From: Acidimicrobiia bacterium
GTDB lineage: Bacteria > Actinomycetota > Acidimicrobiia > Acidimicrobiales > SZUA-35
Reading direction: 5' to 3'
Length of the DNA: 5,899 nt
NCBI GenBank assembly: GCA_029857855.1
Contig: JAOUGG010000192.1
Location: forward strand, 1 to 5,899
Part shown: in pieces, positions 1 to 5,899 of the stretch
Numbering within the stretch: position 1 is the first letter of the stretch
Layout: every line of letters starts with the position of its first letter
The notes under the pieces: generated by a model
Told to the model about the DNA's origin: nothing
Databases searched by the model: none
Seen by the model: the letters and a program-made list of their open reading frames with translations, nothing else
Program-made: the position numbers and the translations under genes

Positions 1-1
1 C

Positions 2-1318
2 TTCGTCGTCGTGGTACTCGCCCTCGCCCTGGCATTGGCGGATTGGTTCCGCCACGAGAGCCTGGCGATCGGAGGACTGGCCGTTTCGCTCATGGTGCCC
101 GGATTCATCGGAGCCTACGACGACTTCGGCGACGTGGGCACCGGCGCCTGGCTGCTGTTTCTCGTGGTTGTGACCATGGCACTGGCCGGCCGGTACCGGT
201 GGTGGCTTCCACGCCTGGTGGGCCTCGTCGTCATCGGGCCGTTCATGGTGCTGTTGACCCAGGAATTCGTCGACGTCTCCGATCCGCTTCTGGCCGTCAT
301 CCAGCTCATGATCGCCGTGGCCGGCCTACTCTGGTGGCTCGCGCCGTGGCTTCGACCGGCGGATCCGCCAGTTCGGCCGCTCGATCATCGACTCGTCTTC
401 GTGGTGCCCGGTCTGGTGTGGCTTTCGTCGGCCGGTCTCTGGGCCGACACCGACGATGAGCGGGCGCTCGTTGCGATCGTGGTCGCTGCCGGCTTCGCCG
501 CAGTCACCGCCGCCATCCGGGCTGGCCGATCCGCCCTCGTGGGCGTCGACCCACCGGCCATCGAGCTGCTGTTCGGACACGTGGTCGGGGTGAGCACCCT
601 CGTCACCGCAGCGCTGGCACTTTGGTTCGAAGGTCCGACGCTCCTCGCCGCCCTCATCCTGCAGGCCCTGGGCACGGTCGTCCTGGCCATCCGATCCGAC
701 GACCGGTTCCTCGAACTGAACGCCGCACTCCTGCTCGGCGTCGTCGGTGTGTGGACGGCGGAGGGCCTGAGGGAGGGAATCGACGTCGGCCTCGACGCCC
801 CCGAAGCCGTGGTGTATCTGCTGGCCGTGGTGGCCGCAGCGGCAACGGCCTGGCTGATTCGGCATCGCGATCGGACGGTGGCCGGTATCGCCGCCGTGGC
901 GGGGTGGATCGGTCTCCTCACCTGGATCATGGCGGTCCTGCGCCCCCTACCCCAGGGACAGATGCTCGTTTCGATCGTGTGGACGGTGCTCGGCGTCGCC
1001 CTCGTCGTGGTCGGGCTCGGGGTGTTGAACGTCGACCTCCCGTCGTGGCCCGATGCCGTCCACCGGTGGCGCCACCCGGTCAAATCGCTCGGATTGGCCA
1101 CCTTGGCCGCCACCGTCGTCAAGCTCGTCACCATCGACCTGGCCGAGGTCGACACGATCTGGCGGGCACTCCTGTTCGCGGTTGTCGGAGTCGGGCTGCT
1201 CCGCCTCGGCTACCGAATCGGCCTCCTCGAACGATCCAACGGCCCGGATCCGACCGACGGCGACTCGCCGACAGCCGCTGGCGAGCAGATCGAGGACCGG
1301 TCCGGCCCGTTGCTTTGA
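2..1318 (+). CDS. DUF2339-type polytopic membrane protein, 3' part (5' end outside window)
   Basis: The frame is open to the left edge, reading Phe-Val-Val before the first possible GTG at 11, and opens inside a hydrophobic stretch, so the true start lies upstream. About 438 residues are visible. Most are hydrophobic, making roughly fourteen membrane segments split by short charged loops such as RSDDRF and RHRDR. The last membrane block, about residues 358-406 counted from the GTG at 11, carries KLVTIDL, then a Trp-Arg pair, then a Gly/Leu-rich helix and GYRIG. This resembles the conserved C-terminal end of DUF2339 predicted membrane proteins (KVFLxDL..LxxxxRxxSF..LGxxLLxxxYxY). A polar, acidic tail of about 29 residues follows. 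DUF2339 proteins are usually much longer and have no settled biochemical role. The coding region is secure; the family call rests mainly on the C-terminal motif. A different multi-pass protein of unknown function remains possible. Confidence 0.7.
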   Translation, partial: FVVVVLALALALADWFRHESLAIGGLAVSLMVPGFIGAYDDFGDVGTGAWLLFLVVVTMALAGRYRWWLPRLVGLVVIGPFMVLLTQEFVDVSDPLLAVIQLMIAVAGLLWWLAPWLRPADPPVRPLDHRLVFVVPGLVWLSSAGLWADTDDERALVAIVVAAGFAAVTAAIRAGRSALVGVDPPAIELLFGHVVGVSTLVTAALALWFEGPTLLAALILQALGTVVLAIRSDDRFLELNAALLLGVVGVWTAEGLREGIDVGLDAPEAVVYLLAVVAAAATAWLIRHRDRTVAGIAAVAGWIGLLTWIMAVLRPLPQGQMLVSIVWTVLGVALVVVGLGVLNVDLPSWPDAVHRWRHPVKSLGLATLAATVVKLVTIDLAEVDTIWRALLFAVVGVGLLRLGYRIGLLERSNGPDPTDGDSPTAAGEQIEDRSGPLL

Positions 1319-1350
1319 CGGCGCCGCGGGCGAGGGCGAAACCTGGAGGA

Positions 1351-1762
1351 GTGCTACGACCGGAAATCCAGGATCTTCTCGCCACCTTCGCCGCCATGCC
1401 ACTTGCCGATTTTCCCGACATGGGGGCCTTCGAGTCGAGGGAGACGTTCGCCCGGCTTCGGGTCGCACCCGCTGACGGCTCCGGAAGTCGACCTGGCAAG
1501 GCTGCCGCCGTCGTGGGTGTTCACCGCCCAGTACGATCCGCTCCGCGACGAGGGCCGGCGCTACGCTGCGGCGATGCAAGCGGCCGGAGTCGACGTCGAA
1601 CTGTCCCACGGATCCGACATGATCCACGGTGTGTTCGGCATGACCCTCGAGTCCGGCGCCGAGGTGCGGGCCGAGGCCGCCTCCGTCCTGCGTCGAGCGT
1701 TCGCCGGGTCCGCGGCGTCCGATGAGCGGCTCGGCCACGACGTACCGAGCGGTGGCGAGTGA
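1351..1762 (+). pseudogene. Alpha/beta hydrolase (HSL/Aes acetyl-esterase-like) remnant, internally deleted and frameshifted
   Basis: Two pieces of one family lie in different frames. The first, from GTG 1351 to about 1458, reads VLRPEIQDLLATFAAMPLADF and continues to ETFARL, like the N-terminal cap helix of HSL-family esterases. The second, one frame on from about 1463 to the TGA at 1760-1762, reads SHPLTAPEVDLARLPPSWVF, then TAQYDPLRDEGRRYAAAMQAAGV, then MIHGVFGM. That is the family's C-terminal region with the catalytic Asp (DPLRDEG) and His (MIHG). The middle, normally about 170 or more residues with the HGGG oxyanion motif and GDSAG nucleophile, is missing. The junction is near 1455-1465. 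Intact relatives are about 300 residues; only about 137 codons remain. A GGAGG at 1345-1349 sits only one base before GTG 1351, too close to be ideal, so the start rests on family resemblance. The second piece ends in a GTGA overlap with the transporter gene. A lab deletion or a collapsed assembly could look the same. Confidence 0.75.
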
Positions 1763-2676
1763 GTTCACGTCTCGTCCTGGCCACCATCGTGCTGGTGGCG
1801 ATGCTGATCGGTGGCAACTTCACGTCGCTCAAGTTCGCCCTCGATCACACCACCCCGTTCCTGCTGGCGGGCATGCGAACGGTCATCGGCGGTTCCGCCC
1901 TCCTCGCCTTCGCCCGGTTCCGGGGGGAGCGGCTGCCGACCCGCCCCGACGATCTCGGCCGAATCCTCGTCGTGTCGCTCAGCATCACCACCCTGTCGAG
2001 CGGTCTGCTGGTCTATGGGGTCAACCGGGTGCCGGCCGGGGTCGCCTCGCTCGTCTCCAGCACGATGCCGTTGTTCACCGCGGTGCTCTCGCTGCTACTG
2101 CTCGGGACCGCCATCTCGGCGCTTGGCCGTCTGGGTCTGCTCGTTGGATTCGCCGGCACGGTCGTGCTGGCTCTCCCATCGCTCGAGGGTGAAGCGGCGG
2201 CGATCGGAATCGGCTCGCTCGTGCTGTCGGCCATCGCCTGGGCCTTCGGCACCGTGTTCATGAAGTGGAAGGACTTCAGCCGGGTGAGCCCCATCATGTT
2301 GGTCGGTGTGCAACTGATCATGTCGGCCTTCGTCCTGATCCCCTTCGCCCTTGTGGTGGAGGGCACGGCCGCCACCGACTGGTCGCTCGGGCTTCTCGTA
2401 CCGCTGCTGTATTCGGCGATCCCGGCCAACGCCGTGACGTTCTCGCTGCTGGCCACCGTCGTCCGGCGGGCCACGCCGACCCAGGCTGCGGCATCCGCCT
2501 ACCTGATACCGGTGTTCGGCGTACTGTTCGGCTGGTTGATCCGCTCCGAGCGTCTTGGTCTGGTCGAGTTGATCGGTGGTGTGCTGGTGGTCATGGGCGT
2601 CTACCTGCTCGTGACCGCCGCGGCCCGAACCGTCGAGGCCGTCGCCGTCGACCGCGAGGGCATACTGAGAACGTGA
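1759..2676 (+). CDS. EamA family (DMT superfamily) transporter
   Basis: This 305-residue inner-membrane protein has the usual length and ten-helix layout of drug/metabolite transporters. Two EamA repeats are visible, at about residues 5-138 and 147-288. The first opens with GGNFTSLKFAL (18-28), the family's G-N-F..K signature, followed by the conserved Arg40 in AGMRTVIGG and by STMPLFTAVLSLLLL (101-115). The second holds SAIAWAFGTVFMKW (157-170), then SAYLIPVFGVLFGWL (246-260) and Glu264 in the following loop. The family exports or exchanges amino acids, nucleobases, drugs or other small metabolites; the substrate cannot be read here. The GTG start at 1759 overlaps the TGA of the hydrolase remnant by four bases and leaves a short N-terminal lead before helix 1. 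The stop overlaps the DUF3291 start in the same way, so the genes are probably co-transcribed and translationally coupled. Confidence 0.93.
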   Translation: MSSRLVLATIVLVAMLIGGNFTSLKFALDHTTPFLLAGMRTVIGGSALLAFARFRGERLPTRPDDLGRILVVSLSITTLSSGLLVYGVNRVPAGVASLVSSTMPLFTAVLSLLLLGTAISALGRLGLLVGFAGTVVLALPSLEGEAAAIGIGSLVLSAIAWAFGTVFMKWKDFSRVSPIMLVGVQLIMSAFVLIPFALVVEGTAATDWSLGLLVPLLYSAIPANAVTFSLLATVVRRATPTQAAASAYLIPVFGVLFGWLIRSERLGLVELIGGVLVVMGVYLLVTAAARTVEAVAVDREGILRT

Positions 2677-3167
2677 ACGATCCCGACCCGGTTCGGCCGG
2701 CGAGTAGGTTTCACCTGGCCCAGTTGAACGTGGCCAGGGCCAAGGGACCGACCGATGGTCCTTTGATGGCCGAGTTCATGGCCAACCTCGATCGCATCAA
2801 CGCACTGGCCGACAACTCGCCGGGGTTCGTGTGGCGGCTGCAGACCGAGGACGGCGCCGCCACTTCGATCCGGGCGTTCGACGACCCGGACCTTTTGCTC
2901 AACCTGTCGGTGTGGGAGGACTTCGAGTCGTTCCACCACTACGTCTACAAGACCGATCACGTTCACTACGTACGGCGGCGAACGGAATGGTTCGAACCGG
3001 TCGAGGGTCTGCCGGTCACGGTCCTGTGGTGGGTGCCCGCCGGTTCCGTGCCCACGGTTGAGGCGTCGATCGAGCGCCTCCATCAGCTGGCCGAACACGG
3101 ACCGACCGCCGAGGCGTTCAGCTTCCGTCGCCGGTTCGCTCCGCCGATGATCGTCAACGAGCCCTGA
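2673..3167 (+). CDS. DUF3291 domain-containing protein
   Basis: This 164-residue soluble protein carries the DUF3291 pattern almost end to end: LAQLNVAR (15-22), LMAEFMANLDRINALAD (31-47), SPGFVWRL (49-56), IRAFDDP (66-72), LLNLSVWE (75-82), a Phe/His/Tyr-rich stretch at FHHYVYKTDH (87-96), RRRTEWF (101-107), LWWVPAG (118-124) and AFSFRRRF (148-155). The family is related to the dimeric alpha-beta barrel fold of antibiotic-biosynthesis monooxygenase-like proteins, but its members have no established reaction. The GTG start at 2673 overlaps the stop of the EamA gene by four bases (GTGA). A weak GAGGG at 2656-2660 lies upstream inside that gene. The first dozen residues are polar and Pro-rich and precede the conserved domain. 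No signal peptide or membrane segment is seen, so a cytoplasmic location is likely. The tight coupling suggests a role tied to the transporter, but this is inference. Confidence 0.88.
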   Translation: MNDPDPVRPASRFHLAQLNVARAKGPTDGPLMAEFMANLDRINALADNSPGFVWRLQTEDGAATSIRAFDDPDLLLNLSVWEDFESFHHYVYKTDHVHYVRRRTEWFEPVEGLPVTVLWWVPAGSVPTVEASIERLHQLAEHGPTAEAFSFRRRFAPPMIVNEP

Positions 3168-3182
3168 TCGACCGCCGGATCC

Positions 3183-3707
3183 TTAGAAAAGCACCGACGC
3201 CGCCCACACCGACCAGGCGACGATCATGATCATCCCGAGGATCAGATCGATGACGACGCTGATCCCGAAGCCTCTCGCGGTGCCCCGGACGGCGACGAGT
3301 GCTTCGTTCCAGTCGCCCTTCAGCAGGTATTCGACCGCGAGCAGTCCGGCGAGTGCTCCGAGGATCAGCCCGAGCACCGGGATGACGAAGAATCCGATGA
3401 CGCCGCCGACCACCGCGCCGAGCTGAGCCCAGCCCGACGCACCCGATGCGGCCGCGGCCCGGCGGGGAATCACGACGCCTTTGACGATGCCGGCCAGCAC
3501 CAGTACGGACAGCAGCCCGAGCACCGCCCAGCCGAGCGTGCCGAACCCGACCATCAGGCCGTAGAACAGTGCGGCGGCCCAGATCAGCAGCAGGCCGGGC
3601 AGTACCGGAAGCACCACGCCCATCAGCCCGAGAACCATGACCACCCCAACCACGATCGTCCACAGCATCGCGTCGTCGGAACCGACTGCGGTAGGAAAGG
3701 AGTCCAC
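3183..3707 (-). CDS. DUF456 domain-containing small membrane protein
   Basis: With the GTG start at 3707 this is 174 residues, close to the usual 160-170 of DUF456 proteins. Hydrophobic segments fall at about residues 15-32, 34-54, 58-80, 97-127 and 148-173. Family hallmarks are VLPVLPGLLLIWAAALFYG (32-50), the Gly-rich ASGWAQLGAVVGGVIGFF (90-107) and the IPVLGLILGALAGLLAVEYL hairpin (109-128). The function of the family is unknown and this gene adds no clue. The GTG is preferred because GGAGG lies nine bases upstream and the preceding gene stops 17 bases before it. A shorter form from ATG 3668 (161 residues) would begin right at the first membrane helix but has no visible ribosome binding site. 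The gene is last in the minus-strand run and ends with TAA at 3183-3185. Confidence 0.85.
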   Translation of the reverse strand: MDSFPTAVGSDDAMLWTIVVGVVMVLGLMGVVLPVLPGLLLIWAAALFYGLMVGFGTLGWAVLGLLSVLVLAGIVKGVVIPRRAAAASGASGWAQLGAVVGGVIGFFVIPVLGLILGALAGLLAVEYLLKGDWNEALVAVRGTARGFGISVVIDLILGMIMIVAWSVWAASVLF

Positions 3708-3716
3708 GCTCGTCGT

Positions 3717-3721
3717 CCTCC
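3717..3721 (-). promoter_or_regulatory. Shine-Dalgarno site deciding the DUF456 start
   Basis: On the minus strand this reads GGAGG, nine bases before the GTG at 3707 and just after the TAG stop of the DUF1697 gene (3725-3727). The alternative ATG at 3668 has no comparable purine tract upstream, so the site favours the longer protein. Confidence 0.6.
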
Positions 3722-3724
3722 GGG

Positions 3725-4297
3725 CTATGTTTCCGTCGACCGGCTGAGCTCGCCCAGCTTGAGCATCGTCGACCAGTTGCGGGCCGTTGTCGTCACGCCG
3801 AGCTTTCGTTCGAGCACCGCACCGGTGAGTTTGGATCGACCCGAGCCGTTCGGGTACCAGAGGTAGAGTTCCCGGCCGACGACCCCGACGCGGTCGGGCA
3901 GGTAGGTGTCCGAATCGAAGGCGGCGATCGCCGCGGCGTCGGGGGCGCGGTCGCACAACGAGACGTGCAGGAACTTCGGTTCCGCTTCGGCGCCGGGAAA
4001 CGGGTTGGCGGCCAGGACGGCCGGCCAGTCGGTCGCCGAGCGGGCCACGATCGGAATCGTCAAGCCGAACTGCTCGGTCACGACAGCCGCCACCTCATCG
4101 ACAACGTCGGTTTCGGCCCGCTCGCCGGCATCCAGGAGCACATTGCCCGAGGCGATGTAGGTGCTCACGTCGGCGAAGCCGCGTTCGGACAACGCCGTCC
4201 GGAGCTCGGCCATCGGCACCTTGTTGTGCCCGCCGACGTTGATACCCCGCAGGAGCACGATGTAACGGCTATCGGGGTATCGATTGTCGCCGGTCAT
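3725..4297 (-). CDS. DUF1697 domain-containing protein
   Basis: This 190-residue soluble protein matches the DUF1697 family in length and in every conserved block: IVLLRGINVGGHNKVPMAEL (13-32), GFADVSTYIASGNVLL (40-55), an Asp/Glu-rich helix, FGLTIPIVARS (77-87), NPFP (98-101), KFLHVSLC (108-115), LYLWYPNGSGRSKL (144-157) and the C-terminal TARNWSTMLKLGEL (171-184). The biochemical role of DUF1697 proteins is not established. The ATG at 4297 is preceded by AGGA about ten bases upstream. Conserved sequence begins after a short polar lead of about ten residues, so this start is plausible. It follows the ABC permease gene by 42 bases on the same strand and precedes the DUF456 gene by 17 bases, so the three may share a transcript. 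No functional link to the transporter is evident. Confidence 0.92.
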   Translation of the reverse strand: MTGDNRYPDSRYIVLLRGINVGGHNKVPMAELRTALSERGFADVSTYIASGNVLLDAGERAETDVVDEVAAVVTEQFGLTIPIVARSATDWPAVLAANPFPGAEAEPKFLHVSLCDRAPDAAAIAAFDSDTYLPDRVGVVGRELYLWYPNGSGRSKLTGAVLERKLGVTTTARNWSTMLKLGELSRSTET

Positions 4298-4339
4298 ACC
4301 GGTCCGATCCTAGTGGCGGCGGTGTCGCCGACCGACTCC

Positions 4340-5167
4340 TCAGGCGCTGGTCCAGACCGAACCGCTGGTGTACCGCCGCAGTCCGCGATTGAAGGCGACG
4401 ACCGCTGCGGTCATCAGCCCGGTGGCCACCGCGACAAGGGCGAGCGCCCAGCGCCAGTCGAATTCGCTGAGCAGCCGAACCGGTACTCCGGAAACGAATC
4501 CCGCCGGGATCACCGCGTAGAGCAGGAACCGGGCCCGGCTGCCGAACAAGTCGATCGGGTAGGAGGCGAACAGGATGAGGGCGTGGAATCCGAGGTCACC
4601 CACTTCGGACCGCCCGATAAAGAACGCAGTCGAGCCGATCAACACGAGAAAGCCGACGATCACCGCAGCCGAGGCCACAGTGCTGGTGACGAAGACGGCC
4701 AGCCGTATCGGAGTCGGGTCGGCGAGTATGAAGAACAGGCTGACACCGAAGATGATGTCGCCGATGAAGGTCACGTCGATCCGTCGCACCAACAGATACG
4801 GGAGCGTCGGGACCGGGAGTCCGAGGGCAGCGTCGAGTTCGCCGTCGGCAATGGCCTGACCGATAAGCCGGCTGTTGGCCAACAGCCCGAGCACGAAGCC
4901 GCCGGCCGTGGTCAGAACCGCCTGGAGGACGACAAGGTCGTGAAACTCCCAGCCCCGGATGGAGTCGAACCGGCGGAAGAAGAACAGCCAGAACAGCACC
5001 CAGACGATGTCATTGGCCACCATGGCCCAGACCTGCACCCAGAATCCCCGGCGGTTGGTCCAGGCCTCGGCCAAGGAGCCGGCCCAGGTTCGCAGCACCG
5101 CCGTTGCCATCCACCGCAGGCCCGCCGGCTCGGGCCGGTGAACGGTCGACCAGTCGACCGAGGTCAC
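4340..5167 (-). CDS. ABC-2-type transporter permease, DUF990/ABC2_membrane_6 family (second permease)
   Basis: From GTG 5167 this is 275 residues with about six membrane segments, typical of the family. Signs are a Trp/Phe-rich first helix pair (VANDIVWVLFWLFFFRRF, 50-67), the cytoplasmic IADGELDAALGLPVP motif (106-120), where relatives carry a Gly-x-Leu-x-x-x-Leu-x-x-Pro element thought to face the ATPase, FASYPIDLFGS (200-210), then FLLYAVIPAGFVSGVPVRLL (214-233) and the ending FNRGLRRYTSGSVW (259-272). The GTG overlaps the TGA of the other permease by four bases, arguing for coupled synthesis of two unequal subunits, and AGG lies eight bases upstream. ATG 5110 would give 256 residues, removing a polar 19-residue lead; both are possible. 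The likely role is half of an exporter channel in the cytoplasmic membrane. The substrate is unknown. Confidence 0.87.
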   Translation of the reverse strand: MTSVDWSTVHRPEPAGLRWMATAVLRTWAGSLAEAWTNRRGFWVQVWAMVANDIVWVLFWLFFFRRFDSIRGWEFHDLVVLQAVLTTAGGFVLGLLANSRLIGQAIADGELDAALGLPVPTLPYLLVRRIDVTFIGDIIFGVSLFFILADPTPIRLAVFVTSTVASAAVIVGFLVLIGSTAFFIGRSEVGDLGFHALILFASYPIDLFGSRARFLLYAVIPAGFVSGVPVRLLSEFDWRWALALVAVATGLMTAAVVAFNRGLRRYTSGSVWTSA

Positions 5168-5899
5168 GGTTGCCGCCTGATCCGTTCGACCCCGCGTGCG
5201 AACAGCCAGGACGAGGCGATCACCAGGACCACCGACCAGCCGAGCTGCAACACCAGCAGCATGGGCTCGACGTGGCCCGACGCCAGGCGGCCGGGAACGT
5301 AGGCCATGGTCATGAACGGCAGCGCCTTGGCCACCGACTCGACACCGGAGGGCAGTATCTCGAGCGGCAACAACATGCCGCCGAGAAGGAACACCAGCTT
5401 CTGGTAGATGAACCACAGCCCCCGAATGTCACGGATCCAGAACGAGAAGGCGCCGACCCCGACCTGGCCCACGATGTTGTTGAAGATAGCGAGCACGATC
5501 GCCGGGGCCGCCAGGAGCAGGCCCGTTGTGCTCGCCGGTGGCCCACCGAACCACAGCGACCAGGCCAACCCGGCCGTCAGGCAGCACAAGACCTTCGGCG
5601 CCGCATGACCCATCCAGCGGGCCACCCGGAACGAGAACAGGTCGACGGGGCGAAGCAGCTCGACTTCGACCTCCCCGCTGATAACTGAATCGCTCTCGTA
5701 CTCGATGACCCGAGGAGGTAGCGACATGATCGAGACCTCGGTGGCGGCGATGTACCAGACGATGGCCAGTGAGCTGTAGCCGACCATCTCCCCACCGGCC
5801 GATTCGACGGCAACCCGCCACAGGCTGGTGAGCGCCGACGTGACGAGCAGGTACATCACCGTGTTCAGGACGAGTTCGGCCGGATTGGCGAGGTACGCC
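5164..5899 (-). CDS. ABC-2-type transporter permease, DUF990/ABC2_membrane_6 family (first permease, 5' end outside window)
   Basis: The frame is open to the right edge, where it reads AYLANPAELVLNTVMYLLVT. A GTG at 5859 is therefore probably internal. The 244 visible residues contain about six hydrophobic segments and family motifs: VISGEVEVELLRPVDLFSF (72-90 from the edge), the Gly-Glu-x-x-x-x-Leu-x-x-Pro counterpart of the element in the neighbouring permease, then SFWIRDIRGLWFIYQKLVFL (152-171), GGMLLPLEILP (173-183) and LPFMTMAYVPGRLASGH (193-209). The last two resemble the common gate region of ABC-2 permeases (GxxxPxxxxP followed by LPF...Y.P). The stop at 5164-5166 overlaps the next permease's GTG. 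Perhaps 20-30 residues are missing at the N-terminus, judging from family length. In related loci an ABC ATPase gene precedes two such permeases, so one is expected just beyond the edge. Confidence 0.87.
   Translation of the reverse strand, partial: AYLANPAELVLNTVMYLLVTSALTSLWRVAVESAGGEMVGYSSLAIVWYIAATEVSIMSLPPRVIEYESDSVISGEVEVELLRPVDLFSFRVARWMGHAAPKVLCCLTAGLAWSLWFGGPPASTTGLLLAAPAIVLAIFNNIVGQVGVGAFSFWIRDIRGLWFIYQKLVFLLGGMLLPLEILPSGVESVAKALPFMTMAYVPGRLASGHVEPMLLVLQLGWSVVLVIASSWLFARGVERIRRQP

Noticed and set aside
191..200. Perfect palindrome CCGGTACCGG
   Set aside because: It lies inside the DUF2339-type coding region, occurs once, and is expected by chance in GC-rich sequence; there is no sign of an operator.
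622..1350. Plus-strand open frame running through the DUF2339-type gene into the hydrolase remnant
   Set aside because: Before 1351 it is Arg/Pro-rich antiframe sequence inside a clear membrane-protein gene. Only the part after 1351 resembles a protein family, and that is reported as the remnant.
1463..1762. Reading the C-terminal hydrolase piece as a small functional gene starting at ATG 1403
   Set aside because: Residues before about 1463 in that frame do not resemble the family, and the piece lacks the nucleophile Ser and oxyanion motif, so activity is not expected.
385..1768. Long minus-strand open frames opposite the DUF2339-type gene and the hydrolase remnant
   Set aside because: Low-complexity Ser/Thr/Arg/Ala-rich or Arg/Gly-rich translations without motifs; they mirror the codon bias of the plus-strand genes.
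4317..4330. Short GC hairpin (5-base stem CGGCG/CGCCG, 4-base loop) nine bases after the second permease's stop on the minus strand
   Set aside because: There is no T tract after it, the stem is short, and such hairpins arise often by chance at this G+C content. It might be a weak attenuator but is not supported as a terminator.
4957..4976. tRNA T-arm-like string (GGTTCGACTCC on the minus strand)
   Set aside because: The flanking bases do not pair into a T-stem and no acceptor, D or anticodon arms surround it. It encodes RRFDSIRG inside the second permease.
3965..5302. Long plus-strand open frame (445 codons) opposite the DUF1697 and permease genes
   Set aside because: The translation is rich in Arg, Gly, Asp, Gln and His with no domain pattern or membrane segments, while the opposite strand encodes recognisable families throughout. 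It is a by-product of GC-rich codon use.

Overview
The window looks like ordinary chromosome from a high-GC actinobacterium. By eye it is about two-thirds G+C, third codon positions are strongly G/C, and many genes start with GTG. The class Acidimicrobiia or a related lineage is a plausible guess, but there is no rRNA or other marker to test it. I see no RNA gene, CRISPR array, insertion sequence, attachment site or origin.

Two gene sets converge. On the plus strand (1-3167) lie the 3' part of a large DUF2339-type membrane protein, an internally deleted and frameshifted remnant of an HSL/Aes-family alpha/beta hydrolase, an EamA (DMT-superfamily) transporter and a DUF3291 protein. Both joints from the hydrolase remnant onward are 4-base GTGA overlaps, where the GTG start shares bases with the preceding TGA stop. 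This suggests one translationally coupled operon.

On the minus strand, read from the right edge (5899-3183), lie the 3' part of an ABC-2-type permease of the DUF990/ABC2_membrane_6 family, a second permease of the same family coupled to it by another GTGA overlap, a DUF1697 protein and a DUF456 small membrane protein. The two permeases probably form a heterodimeric membrane channel. Their ATP-binding subunit is not in the window and would be expected upstream, to the right of the edge.

The two sets meet tail to tail at 3167/3183 with 15 bases between stop codons and no convincing terminator. Coding density is almost complete and no gene-free stretch exceeds 45 bases.

The most notable feature is the broken hydrolase at 1351-1762. 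It keeps the family's N-terminus and its C-terminal Asp/His region but lacks the middle, with the oxyanion HGGG motif and the nucleophile GDSAG motif. I found no clear sign of a novel multi-gene system.
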